Below are positions 1-8,316 of a DNA stretch of 64,000 bases, piece by piece. The stretch lies in NCBI RefSeq assembly GCF_001953055.1, contig NZ_CP019044.1, positions 1,922,001 through 1,986,000 on the forward strand. The letters run 5' to 3'. A program made the translations under genes and the position numbers. How positions within the stretch are numbered: position 1 is the first letter of the stretch; the number at the start of each line of letters is the position of its first letter. A model generated the notes under the pieces. It ran no database searches. It was not told the origin of the DNA and saw only the letters and a list, made by a program, of their open reading frames with translations. This DNA comes from Salaquimonas pukyongi (GTDB lineage: Bacteria > Pseudomonadota > Alphaproteobacteria > Rhizobiales > Rhizobiaceae).

Positions 1-1094
1 GCCCGGCTCAAGCACGGTGTCCACGTCCTCGCGCAGTTCAACGCCCGCCTCCCGGCCATAATAGTGTGACAGCACACCAAAGGAGTGGCCATAGCCGAAG
101 GAGCGGTATTTCAGCAGGTCCCACGAGCGGTAAAGATCGTTGAGTTCATGGGCGATGTCTGAACACCTGGCCCCGGCTTGATCAGATCACTGCCAACCCG
201 CATCACCTCGCAGTTCTTCTCCCACAAGCCAAGATGGGCATCGGACACCTCCTCGCAGAACATCGTGCGCTCAATCGCGGTGTAGTATCCGAAAATCATC
301 GGAAAGCAGTTGAGCGAAAGAATGTCCCCGCGCGCGACCTTTTTGTTGGTCACCGGATTGTGCGCCCCGTCGGTCATGATCCCCGACTGAAACCAGGTCC
401 AGGTGTCCATCAACTCGACAAAGGGAAAGCTCGCGCCGATTTCACGGATCATCGCATTGGTGGCCGCAATCGCCACTTCATATTCGCGAACGCCCTCGTG
501 CACCGCTTCCATGCAGGCCCGTGCACCCACATTGGCCACCCGCGCCCCCTCGCGGATGAGCTTCTGCTCTTCCTCGGACTTGAGCGTGCGCATCCACATG
601 GAGGGCTGTGCCACGTCGATGAATTCCACCTGCGGAAAGGCTTCTCCCAGCAGTTTGCGGAAATCGAGCGATACATGATCGAACTCGATGCCGATGCGTT
701 TGACGCCCGGCTTCAACAGGGAGGCAATCGCGGTGTAGAAATTGTCGCGCCGCCAGTCGGAATAGGTGATGTTGTCGCCATGGCTGCGCCGCCAGGGCTG
801 GCCGCCATCAATGCCGGCGGTAATCGTCGTCGCATTGTCCTGATCGATCAGGAAACCGTATTTGCGGCCGAAATAGCAATACAGGAAACCGGAATAATAG
901 CAGATGCCGTGATAGGAGGTGAAAAGCGCTGCATCGACATCGTGCTTTGCCATCCACTGGCGGATGTCCGATTGGCGGCGGTCCATTTCGCCCGCGCTGA
1001 ACGGTGACCATTCCTTTTCGCCATTGTGCCATTTGACGACGTGCAGCATGTCGCCGACACGGTCTGCCGGCGCTTCTGAAACAATATGGTTCAT
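1..1094 (-). pseudogene. creatinase (creatine amidinohydrolase), frameshifted, 3' end beyond window
   Basis: Creatinase hydrolyses creatine to sarcosine and urea in the cytoplasm; it belongs to the M24 pita-bread fold. The first 309 or so residues read in one frame from an ATG at 1094. They carry an N-terminal creatinase domain and the catalytic-domain segment SGIMTDGAHNPVTN, whose His (about residue 245) corresponds to the catalytic His of the Pseudomonas enzyme, followed by GDILSLN and FGYYTAIERT. At 169-174 the frame breaks: after LIKPG the expected text (ARCSDIAHELNDLY, then YRSFGYGHSFGVLSHYYGRE) continues in another frame to the window edge. One missing base in the G run at 171-174 explains this. 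It is the last visible gene of a five-gene minus-strand operon with an ABC importer. Whether the shift is real or a sequencing error cannot be told here. Confidence 0.85.
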
Positions 1095-1122
1095 GGGATC
1101 ATCTCATCCATGGCCTGATGGC

Positions 1123-1142
1123 GGCCGGCACAATTGCCGGCC
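1123..1142 (-). other. intercistronic hairpin between permease and creatinase genes
   Basis: A perfect 8-bp stem, GGCCGGCA and TGCCGGCC, with a CAAT loop sits in the 165-base gap between the second permease gene and creatinase. No U run follows on the minus strand, so it looks more like an mRNA-stability or processing element than a terminator. Function is inferred. Confidence 0.4.
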
Positions 1143-1259
1143 ACGTTGGCCGAGATGGCACAAAAGCTAGCGGTATTTTGGCCGTTTGCTGCGACCGGTT
1201 GTGACATTTCGCGCCGCAAACAGAACAGGCTTTCACCCAGTTCTGCCCGGCACAAATCG

Positions 1260-2444
1260 TCAGCTTGGCGCCAGACCGCGCAGCCGTTCAGAGCGCCGCC
1301 GCAGCATTTCCAGTACCGTCAGCAGCACGATGGAAATCGCCACCATGATGGTCGCCACTGCCAGAATGGTCGGTGATATCTGTTCGCGCAGGCCGGTAAA
1401 CATCTGCCAGGGCAGCGTTTTTTGCGCCGCAGACCCCAGGAACAGCACCACCACCACCTCATCGAAGGATGTGATGAAGGCAAACAGCGCGCCCGAGACA
1501 ACGCCGGGCACGATCAGCGGCATCTGAACCTTGAAGAAGGTCGTCACCGGATTGGCGCCAAGATTGGCCGCAGCCCGCGTCAGGGAACGGTCGAAGCCGA
1601 CCAGTGTCGCGGTCACCGTAATGATGACGAAGGGCGTTCCAAGGGCCGCATGGGCCAGCACCACACCCCAATAGGTTCCCTGCAGTCCGATGCGCGAGTA
1701 AAAGAAGTACATGCCGGCAGCCGAAATGATCAGCGGCACGATCATCGGGGAGATCAGCACCGCCATGATCGCCCGCCTGAACGGCACATGGGACTGCGAC
1801 AGGCCGATGGCTGCAAGCGTGCCGAAGGCGGTTGCCAGAATGGTTGCAGCCGGTGCGATCATGAAGGAATTGCGCAGGGCGTTCTGCCAGTCGGAATTGG
1901 TGAAGAAGTCCTCGTAGTGCTTCGTCGAATAGCCTTCAGGCTGCAGCGCCAGCATTTGCTTGGTGAAGGTAAAGAAATCCTCCGCGTTGAAGGAAAGCGG
2001 AATGATGGTCAGGATCGGCGCAATCAGGAAAAAGAAGATGAAACCGCAAATCCCGATGCGGAAGAAATGGTGCCACAACACCTGCTTGCTGCTGGCATAG
2101 AGCGGCAGTCCCGCACGGTACTGGCCTGTCGAAAGCCAATAGGTTGCATAGCCGACGACGGCGCCGATCAGCGCACCGGCCACAAGCCCGCCAAGACCAC
2201 CCAGAAACAGGCCAACAGCGGCGATCAGAGCTGCGGCGGCAAGAATGCCTGTAGTACGGTTTGGAACGGAGTTCGCCAGCACATAGGCCATTACCGCCGC
2301 AATAACAGCGCCGGCAACAAGACCGAGCGTGCCGTTGTTCAGGGAAAGCCCCCACAGGAAGCCGAAGACCGCGCCAAGAGCGGCGATCATCGGTACGGTA
2401 AACCCGGTCAGGCTGGGGCGGAAATTCAGAACGGCTGCAGGCAT
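1260..2444 (-). CDS. ABC transporter permease (PotC-type) with extra N-terminal membrane region
   Basis: Inner-membrane permease of a spermidine/putrescine-type (PotC-like) importer, 394 residues. Residues about 135-394 form the usual permease core, with the ATPase-contact EAA loop near residue 300 (RAAANLGANPVTTFFKVQMP) followed by VPGVVSGALFAF. Before this lies an unusual extension of about 130 residues with several Gly/Ala-rich hydrophobic segments, likely three or four extra membrane helices; typical PotC proteins are about 260-280 residues. Its ATG is 5 bases after the stop of the first permease gene, so the two are almost surely cotranslated and form the membrane heterodimer. Substrate is not known from sequence; linkage to creatinase suggests creatine or a related guanidino compound. 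Confidence 0.88.
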   Translation of the reverse strand: MPAAVLNFRPSLTGFTVPMIAALGAVFGFLWGLSLNNGTLGLVAGAVIAAVMAYVLANSVPNRTTGILAAAALIAAVGLFLGGLGGLVAGALIGAVVGYATYWLSTGQYRAGLPLYASSKQVLWHHFFRIGICGFIFFFLIAPILTIIPLSFNAEDFFTFTKQMLALQPEGYSTKHYEDFFTNSDWQNALRNSFMIAPAATILATAFGTLAAIGLSQSHVPFRRAIMAVLISPMIVPLIISAAGMYFFYSRIGLQGTYWGVVLAHAALGTPFVIITVTATLVGFDRSLTRAAANLGANPVTTFFKVQMPLIVPGVVSGALFAFITSFDEVVVVLFLGSAAQKTLPWQMFTGLREQISPTILAVATIMVAISIVLLTVLEMLRRRSERLRGLAPS

Positions 2445-2449
2445 GGCGC

Positions 2450-3736
2450 TTACCCCAGTTTGACGTTGTCGATGCCGACGATGCGGTCATATACCCAGTA
2501 GAGTGCCAGCACGAGCACCAGCAGAATGGTCCCCAGTGCTGCGGCAAGACCCCAGTTGAGCGATGAAGAGATGTGATAGGCGATCCGGTTGGAGATGAAG
2601 ACACCCGATGTGCCGCCAACCAGTTCCGGCGTGATGTAGTAGCCAATGGCCAGAATGAACACCAGGATCGATCCGGCACCGATGCCGGGAATGGTGTTCG
2701 GAAAATAGATTTTCCAGAAAGTCGTCCAGTCGGTTGCACCCATGGACTTTGCTGCTCGCACATAGGTCGGCGAGATCGTTTTCATCACCGAATACAGCGG
2801 CAGAATCATGAACGGAAGCAGAATGTGGGTCATGGCGATGATCGTACCGGTCATGTTGTTGATCATCACCAGCCGCCCCGCATTGTCGATCAATCCGATC
2901 CACACCAGCACATCATTGATGACGCCCTGTTGCTGCAGCAGCACTTTCCAGGCGGAGGTGCGCACCAGCAGCGAGGTCCAGAACGGCAACAGCACGAGGA
3001 TCATCAGCATGTTGGAGGTTCTGACCGGCAGGTTGGCCAGCAGATAGGCAATCGGATAGCCAAGCAGGATGCAGGACACGGTGATCACAAGACTGAGAAA
3101 GATCGTGCGCGCAAACAGCAGAACATAGATGCGCTCGTTTTCCGGCTTGCGCTGGATACCATCCACACCCCGTTCGGCATCGACGGAAGCCAGGAAATAG
3201 CTGTCGGTGATGGCCGGAGACAATCGCTTGATCGTCGTCCAGATTTCCACCTTGCCCCAGTCCTCGTCTATTTCAAGGAACTGCTCCTTGTAATTGCCTT
3301 CCTCCATCTGCTTGATGCGGCGGCCCGATTTCCGAAACAGGCTCGAAACGCCGGGTTGGCTATAGTTGAGACGGCTGCCGAGCTTGGTGTGCTCACGGGC
3401 AGCAACGGCAACCTTGAGGTCTTCATACAGCGCCGCAAAAACTTCCTCGCCCGGCGCCGCGCCGGAATCGGGATCCCAATCGCGCAATTCCACCACTGTC
3501 CTGGGCAGCGTATCGGCGACGATCTTGTTTTCCACCGAGCGGAACAGCATGTCGGCAATCGGCAGGATAAAGGAAATCAGGATGAAAATGAGAAGCGGTG
3601 CAATCAGCAGCAGCGCCCGTATTTTCTCACGGCGCAGAGCTCTTGCCAGGCTAACCTTGAGCGGTTGGCCATCATGGGTGGTGAGAACCGAATTCGTTCC
3701 CTGTGCCGCTGCCTCAGCCATGTGTCTCCCCCTCAT
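2450..3736 (-). CDS. ABC transporter permease (PotB-type) with large periplasmic insertion
   Basis: Inner-membrane permease, 428 residues, of the same PotABCD-like importer. A first membrane helix lies near residues 40-62. A hydrophilic stretch of about 150 residues follows, then a five-helix core with the EAA motif YVRAAKSMGATDWTTFWKIYFP, which docks the ATPase. PotB of E. coli is about 285 residues, so the hydrophilic stretch between helix 1 and helix 2 is an insertion placed in the periplasm, where it could contact the binding protein. It lies between the binding-protein gene and the second permease gene, all on the minus strand. The family assignment is firm, the substrate is not. Confidence 0.88.
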   Translation of the reverse strand: MRGRHMAEAAAQGTNSVLTTHDGQPLKVSLARALRREKIRALLLIAPLLIFILISFILPIADMLFRSVENKIVADTLPRTVVELRDWDPDSGAAPGEEVFAALYEDLKVAVAAREHTKLGSRLNYSQPGVSSLFRKSGRRIKQMEEGNYKEQFLEIDEDWGKVEIWTTIKRLSPAITDSYFLASVDAERGVDGIQRKPENERIYVLLFARTIFLSLVITVSCILLGYPIAYLLANLPVRTSNMLMILVLLPFWTSLLVRTSAWKVLLQQQGVINDVLVWIGLIDNAGRLVMINNMTGTIIAMTHILLPFMILPLYSVMKTISPTYVRAAKSMGATDWTTFWKIYFPNTIPGIGAGSILVFILAIGYYITPELVGGTSGVFISNRIAYHISSSLNWGLAAALGTILLVLVLALYWVYDRIVGIDNVKLG

Positions 3737-3782
3737 GAATCATGAATTGTCCCTCCGGGCTTCTTGTGGCCCTTGATGCGGA

Positions 3783-3811
3783 CTGAACCGGGGCAGGCTG
3801 CCCCGGTTCAG
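3783..3811 (-). other. 13-bp intercistronic hairpin after the binding-protein gene
   Basis: A perfect 13-bp stem (CTGAACCGGGGCA with its complement) and a 3-base loop, just after the binding-protein stop codon and before the permease start. No U tract follows on the minus strand. In many importers such a hairpin protects the upstream mRNA and lowers downstream expression, making the periplasmic protein more abundant than the permeases. That role is inferred from position. Confidence 0.6.
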
Positions 3812-3829
3812 CGATCGTGTCAGCTCAGC

Positions 3830-4975
3830 TTACTGAGCCAGCCAGGCCTGGAACTTCTCGTTGATATCGTCACGATTGTCCGCCCAGAACTCGTAGTTGT
3901 ACAGGAACGTGTTCTTGGCGTTTTCCGGGTCAGTCGGCATATGCGGTGCCATGTCGATGCCCAGATCCGCATGCTGGCCAACCAGCGGTGCGGAGGACGC
4001 ACGAGCCGGGCCGTACGAAATGTACTTGGCCTGATCGGCAAGGCGCTGGGTATCGGTAGCGAACTTGATGTAGTGCATGGCACGCTTCTTGCGCTCTTCC
4101 GATAGGCCAGCCGGAATGATCCAGCCGTCAAGGTCGAACACCTGCGCGTCCCACAGCATGGCAACCGGCTGCTTCTGCTCCTCGATCACCGAGAACAGAC
4201 GGCCGTTATAGGTCGAACCGATCACCACTTCACCGTCAGCCAGAAGCTGCGGGGTTTCGGCACCGGCAGACCACCACACGACGTTGTCCTTGATGGTGGC
4301 AAGCTTGTCGAGTGCCTTCTGAACGCCTTCCGGAGTACCCAGAACGTCGTAGACTTCATCCTTGGCAACTCCGTCACAGAGCAGCGCCCACTCCAGGTTG
4401 TTGATCGGACGCTTTTCAAGCGAACGCTTGCCCGGGAAGCCTTCCAGGTCAAAGATGTCACAGATATCGTCCGGCACCTTGCCGTTCCATTCGGCAACAT
4501 CGGTGCGGTAACCGAATGTGGTCGAATAAACGATCTGTGGAATGAAGCACTCGGAAACCAGCATGTCACCGAAGTCTTCCGACGCCTTTGTGCCGTCCGG
4601 CGCATCGGCAAGATCGGTATCGGGGTTGATTGGCTCGGCAAGGCCTTCGTCGCAAAGACGGATGGCATCTGCCGCAACCACGTCAACCACGTCCCAGGTC
4701 ACATTGTTGGCTTCCTTCATGGCGCGCAGCTTTGCAACTGCCTCGGCCGAGGACTCATCGTTGATGATCTTGACGCCCGTCGCTTCCGAATAGGGCTCGT
4801 GATAAGCCTTCAGCTGCGACTTCGAGTAGGCGCCGCCCCATGACACGATGGTCATTTCGTCGGCACACCCCTCACAGGGTGCCATGCCGTGGCTCGCCGA
4901 ATTGACCGCGACAGTAGCACCGCCAAGCATCACGCCGGCAGCTGCGGTCGACATCAGGATTGTCTTGAGTTTCAT
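3830..4975 (-). CDS. periplasmic substrate-binding protein of ABC importer (PotD-like)
   Basis: Extracellular solute-binding protein of the PotD/PotF class, 381 residues. The N-terminus is a classic Sec signal peptide (MKLKTILMSTAAAGVMLGGA, cleavage around residue 27). The mature protein begins with a CEGC pair, then the family-typical opening TIVSWGGAYSKSQ and the late segment GWIIPAGLSEERKKRAMHYI. It captures the substrate in the periplasm and delivers it to the two permeases encoded downstream. It lies 88 bases after the ATPase gene and is followed by a strong hairpin, in line with higher expression. PotD relatives bind polyamines, opines and other cationic compounds; with creatinase in the operon, creatine is a fair guess. 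Confidence 0.88.
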   Translation of the reverse strand: MKLKTILMSTAAAGVMLGGATVAVNSASHGMAPCEGCADEMTIVSWGGAYSKSQLKAYHEPYSEATGVKIINDESSAEAVAKLRAMKEANNVTWDVVDVVAADAIRLCDEGLAEPINPDTDLADAPDGTKASEDFGDMLVSECFIPQIVYSTTFGYRTDVAEWNGKVPDDICDIFDLEGFPGKRSLEKRPINNLEWALLCDGVAKDEVYDVLGTPEGVQKALDKLATIKDNVVWWSAGAETPQLLADGEVVIGSTYNGRLFSVIEEQKQPVAMLWDAQVFDLDGWIIPAGLSEERKKRAMHYIKFATDTQRLADQAKYISYGPARASSAPLVGQHADLGIDMAPHMPTDPENAKNTFLYNYEFWADNRDDINEKFQAWLAQ

Positions 4976-5063
4976 ATATATCTCTCCCTTGGGTTACAGA
5001 CCGGCCTTGTCGGCCAGCCATTACAATACGCCTGTCCGGCGCAATCGGCTTCGGTTGTCATGT

Positions 5064-6158
5064 TCAACCGGCAAAATCGAGGGCTTTGCAATCGGATGCA
5101 GACCAGCCGATGTTGTAGGTCTTGCCCTCTTTCAGCGACCGCTTGATACCGCGGTTGCGAACCTTGACAATGAATTCGGGATTGCCCGCCACCGACATCA
5201 CCACCCGAAGGTGGTCGCCAAGATACAGGACTTCCAGAATCTTGCCCTTCACGACATTGTCGTGGTCATGGGCGTCGTCGAATTCCACGCGTTCGGGGCG
5301 CAGGGAAATTGTCGTCTTGTCTCCCACAGCCGACACATTCACCGCTTCGGCCTTCAGCTTGGTCCCGTCATCCAGAACCACTTCGCAAATGCCCTTGCTC
5401 AGCTTGGTGACCTTGCCGTGCAGCTTGTTGTTCTCGCCGATGAACTGGGCGACGAACGAATTCTGCGGGCTTTCATACAAGGCATCCGGCGGCGACAATT
5501 GCTGGATCACACCGTCCTCGAACACAGCCACACGGTCCGACATGGTCAGCGCCTCGGTCTGGTCGTGGGTCACATAAACCACAGAGACGCCGAGATTTTC
5601 GTGAATATGCTTGATCTCGTATTGCATCTGCTCGCGCAGCTGCTTGTCGAGCGCGCCCAGTGGCTCGTCCATCAGCACCAGTTCGGGATCGAACACCAGG
5701 GCGCGGGCCACGGCCACGCGCTGCTGCTGGCCGCCGGAAAGCTGCGCCGGGCGGCGGTTGCCGAATGCACCCAGTTCCACCATTTCCAGGGCGTGTTTTA
5801 CCTTTGCTTCCTGATCGGCCCGGCTCAACTTGCGTATCTGCAACGGGAACGCCAGGTTCTCGGCGACACTCATGTGGGGAAACAGCGCATAGTTCTGAAA
5901 CACCATGCCGATGCCCCGCTTGTAAGGCGGCACATTGTTGATCGGATGGTCATTCAGAAAAATCTCGCCATGAGTCGCAGGCTCAAAGCCCGCAAGCATC
6001 ATCAGGCAGGTCGTTTTCCCGGAGCCCGATGGCCCCAGCATGGTCAGAAATTCACCAGGCGCAATATCCAGATTGAGGTCCTTAACGACGAGATTTTCGC
6101 CATCGTAACTTTTCTGTACTTTTTCAAAGCGTACAGCTGCGCCCTTGCTGGAACTCAT
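5064..6158 (-). CDS. ABC transporter ATP-binding protein (PotA-type)
   Basis: ATPase subunit of the importer, 364 residues. Walker A GPSGSGKT (42-49), Q-loop Q88, signature LSGGQQQRV from residue 140, Walker B and D-loop VLMDEPLGALD (161-171) and switch His 198 are all intact. The C-terminal 120 residues form a TOBE-type regulatory domain, as in PotA and FbpC. It is the first gene of the operon; the order ATPase, binding protein, permease, permease, creatinase is seen directly. ATG at 6158 follows an AAGGGAGGGAAGG stretch that is a strong ribosome-binding site. Confidence 0.92.
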   Translation of the reverse strand: MSSSKGAAVRFEKVQKSYDGENLVVKDLNLDIAPGEFLTMLGPSGSGKTTCLMMLAGFEPATHGEIFLNDHPINNVPPYKRGIGMVFQNYALFPHMSVAENLAFPLQIRKLSRADQEAKVKHALEMVELGAFGNRRPAQLSGGQQQRVAVARALVFDPELVLMDEPLGALDKQLREQMQYEIKHIHENLGVSVVYVTHDQTEALTMSDRVAVFEDGVIQQLSPPDALYESPQNSFVAQFIGENNKLHGKVTKLSKGICEVVLDDGTKLKAEAVNVSAVGDKTTISLRPERVEFDDAHDHDNVVKGKILEVLYLGDHLRVVMSVAGNPEFIVKVRNRGIKRSLKEGKTYNIGWSASDCKALDFAG

Positions 6159-6459
6159 AAAGACCTTCCCTCCCTTTCATCAAGCTGCCGCTTTGTCCTC
6201 CCGCGGCAGTCTCAATGCAAATTTTCCTCGCAACCATATACGGTTGTGCAGCAGATTCAACCGTGCAGGAAACTGCTTTTCTGCAATGGTTAGCACAGCG
6301 CCTCCCAGCACCGCCTGCCAGCCACAAAAAACTACATCGTCCTGTGCCTCACTGTCCTTAATAAGGCATTTCATGGTCGCTGACAGACATTAAACTGTCC
6401 CGGCGGCGCCACTTTGGCGACCGATGTCAGAAATTGCGCAGTTGCCTGCTGTGCCTGCC
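6159..6459 (-). promoter_or_regulatory. leader of the transporter-creatinase operon with clustered inverted repeats
   Basis: This 301-base gap holds no gene. A 7-bp hairpin (CTGCCGC/GCGGCAG) spans 6185-6209, close to the ATPase start. CAACC, GGTTG and CAACC alternate at 6231-6235, 6242-6246 and 6258-6262, forming overlapping inverted repeats that could be a regulator operator. A nested stem, GGTCGC/GCGACC enclosing GACAG/CTGTC, spans 6375-6422. No regulator gene is adjacent, and no known guanidine riboswitch pattern is evident. Confidence 0.35.
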
Positions 6460-7350
6460 CTATTCCTCCTGCAACCGCACCAGATTGGCAAAATCAAAAA
6501 TCCGCCCATCCATAAGGTGCGACGGCCGGACATTGGAAAGCGCCCTGATCATGGTGTCCTTGCGGCCCGGCATGCGCGATTCGATGTCATCCAGCATTGC
6601 TTTCATGGCACTCCGCTGCAATCCGTCCTGACTGCCGCACAGATCGCAGGGGATGATCGGAAAGGCCATGTGCCGGGCGAATGCCGCCAGATCTGATTCG
6701 GCGGCAAAGGCAAGCGGTCGCAACACCAGCGTTTCGCCCTCGTCATTGACAAGTTTTGGCGGCATCGCGCCCAGCCGGCCGCCATGAAACAGGTTCATGA
6801 AGAAGGTTTCGAGAACATCCTCCCTGTGATGGCCGAGCACCAGCGCATCACAGCCCTCCTCCCGGGCGATGCGGTAAAGATTGCCCCGCCTCAGCCGCGA
6901 ACAAAGCGCGCAATAGGTTGCCCCCTCCGGCACCTTGTCGGTGACGATGGAATAGGTGTCCTGATATTCGATCCGGTGGGCAACGCCGATCCGCGAGAGA
7001 TAATCGGGCAGAACATGTTTGGGAAAATCCGGCTGGCCCTGATCAAGATTGCAGGCGATGAGATCAACATCCAGAAGGCCGCGCCATTGAAGATCGATCA
7101 GGACCGCCAGAAGGCCATAGCTGTCCTTGCCGCCGGAAAGGCCGACCAGCCAGCGCGGCCGCGCTCCCTTGCCGCCCCCTCGGCCGCTTGGCGCGCGCTC
7201 CACCATGTTGAAGCGCTCGATTGCCTCTCTTGCATGGCGCACCAGCCGCTTGCGCAGCTTTTTGAAAGCCACCGAAGACGGCGCATCGGCAAACAGCGGA
7301 TGGGCTGCCTGCGGGACATCATCGGTTTTCTGCGGTGTCTGGTCGTTCAT
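6460..7350 (-). CDS. ttcA: tRNA 2-thiocytidine(32) synthetase TtcA
   Basis: ATP-dependent tRNA thiolase that makes 2-thiocytidine at position 32. It has the PP-loop SGGKDS, the CxxC pair in [14 protein letters not shown] and a later CDLCG, the Cys set that TtcA uses to hold an iron-sulfur cluster. [26 protein letters not shown] is the usual TtcA stretch. About 296 residues from the ATG at 7350; an in-frame GTG at 7386 is possible, but it falls within 20 bases of the rpsD terminator. It lies downstream of rpsD on the same strand but is separated by a strong terminator, so it probably has its own promoter. Confidence 0.9.
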   Translation of the reverse strand: MNDQTPQKTDDVPQAAHPLFADAPSSVAFKKLRKRLVRHAREAIERFNMVERAPSGRGGGKGARPRWLVGLSGGKDSYGLLAVLIDLQWRGLLDVDLIACNLDQGQPDFPKHVLPDYLSRIGVAHRIEYQDTYSIVTDKVPEGATYCALCSRLRRGNLYRIAREEGCDALVLGHHREDVLETFFMNLFHGGRLGAMPPKLVNDEGETLVLRPLAFAAESDLAAFARHMAFPIIPCDLCGSQDGLQRSAMKAMLDDIESRMPGRKDTMIRALSNVRPSHLMDGRIFDFANLVRLQEE

Positions 7351-7405
7351 GATCCAGCTTTTATCCCATCGGCGGCGATTTTTCACCGGCGTTTTTCATC
7401 GCTCA

Positions 7406-7436
7406 CAAAAAACGCCCGGTCTGGTGACCGGGCGTT
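7406..7436 (-). terminator. rho-independent terminator of rpsD
   Basis: An 11-bp perfect stem (AACGCCCGGTC at 7411-7421, its complement at 7426-7436) with a TGGT loop. On the minus strand it runs directly into a run of six T residues. It lies 28 bases past the rpsD stop. Confidence 0.9.
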
Positions 7437-7463
7437 GAGCAAATCTGTATTCGGCGCTGGTGA

Positions 7464-8081
7464 TCAGCGCGAATAAAATTCGACCACCAGGTTCGGTTCC
7501 ATGTGGACCGGATATGGAACATCTGAAAGTTCCGGCACACGAACATATTTGGCAACCATTTTGGCGTGATCGGCATCGATGTATTCCGGCACATCGCGTT
7601 CGGCGAGCTGGCTTGCTTCCAGCACCATGCCAATCTGGCGTGACTTCTCGCGCACTTCAACCACATCGCCCGGCTTGCAGCGGTAGGACGCGATGTTGAC
7701 GCGCTTGCCGTTGACCTTGACGTGGCCGTGGTTGATGAACTGGCGGGCGGAAAACACGGTCGGCACGAACTTGGCGCGATAGACAATGGCATCCAGCCGG
7801 CTTTCCAGCAGACCGATCAGCTTTTCGCCGGTATCGCCGCGCAGGCGCACGGCCTCGGCATAGATGCGGCGGAACTGTTTTTCGGTAATGTTGCCGTAAT
7901 AGCCTTTCAGCTTCTGCTTGGCACGAAGCTGAATGCCGAAATCGGACAGTTTGCCCTTGCGGCGCTGGCCATGCAGGCCGGGGCCGTATTCACGGCGGTT
8001 GACCGGGGATTTCGGACGCCCCCAGATGTTTTCGCCCATGCGGCGGTCGATTTTGTATTTCGATGATATACGCTTGCTCAT
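7464..8081 (-). CDS. rpsD: 30S ribosomal protein S4
   Basis: Primary 16S rRNA-binding protein of the small subunit, 205 residues, the normal length. The start [16 protein letters not shown] at 8081 is chosen because an upstream in-frame start would add 19 residues with no family similarity; GGGAA lies ahead of this ATG. The conserved [26 protein letters not shown] and S4-domain text [15 protein letters not shown] are visible. It is a single-gene unit with its own terminator, as is common in alphaproteobacteria. Confidence 0.97.
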   Translation of the reverse strand: MSKRISSKYKIDRRMGENIWGRPKSPVNRREYGPGLHGQRRKGKLSDFGIQLRAKQKLKGYYGNITEKQFRRIYAEAVRLRGDTGEKLIGLLESRLDAIVYRAKFVPTVFSARQFINHGHVKVNGKRVNIASYRCKPGDVVEVREKSRQIGMVLEASQLAERDVPEYIDADHAKMVAKYVRVPELSDVPYPVHMEPNLVVEFYSR

Positions 8082-8212
8082 TGCATTTCCCTTCAACCGG
8101 TAACAGCGCCGCAAACCGCAGCACATAAGGAAACGCACCCTCCTCTGCCGGTCGTTTTCACCGGCTGACAGAATTTATCGCGCACGTTTTGCGAACAAAT
8201 TCACGGGATACG

Positions 8213-8241
8213 TTAAAAAAGAACCGGGCAAATTGCCCGGG
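8213..8241 (-). terminator. terminator of the Anbu operon
   Basis: The near-palindrome CCGGGCAAATTGCCCGG at 8224-8240 is followed on the minus strand by TTCTTTTTTAA. It lies about 75 bases after the Anbu stop codon and closes the four-gene operon. Confidence 0.8.
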
Positions 8242-8316
8242 ACCGGCGCGGAGATAGGCCAATGCGGCACGATTGTCAACGTTTTCAGGCCATCACACGC
8301 GGTTCATTGCCGCATT

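Noticed and set aside
1422-2501. Long plus-strand open frame opposite the PotC-type permease
   Set aside because: It mirrors a recognisable permease gene on the other strand, has no family text and is highly charged and biased; a typical antisense shadow in GC-rich DNA.
4848-6293. Plus-strand open frame opposite the ATPase gene
   Set aside because: The minus strand encodes an intact ABC ATPase here; the plus-strand frame has no conserved motif.
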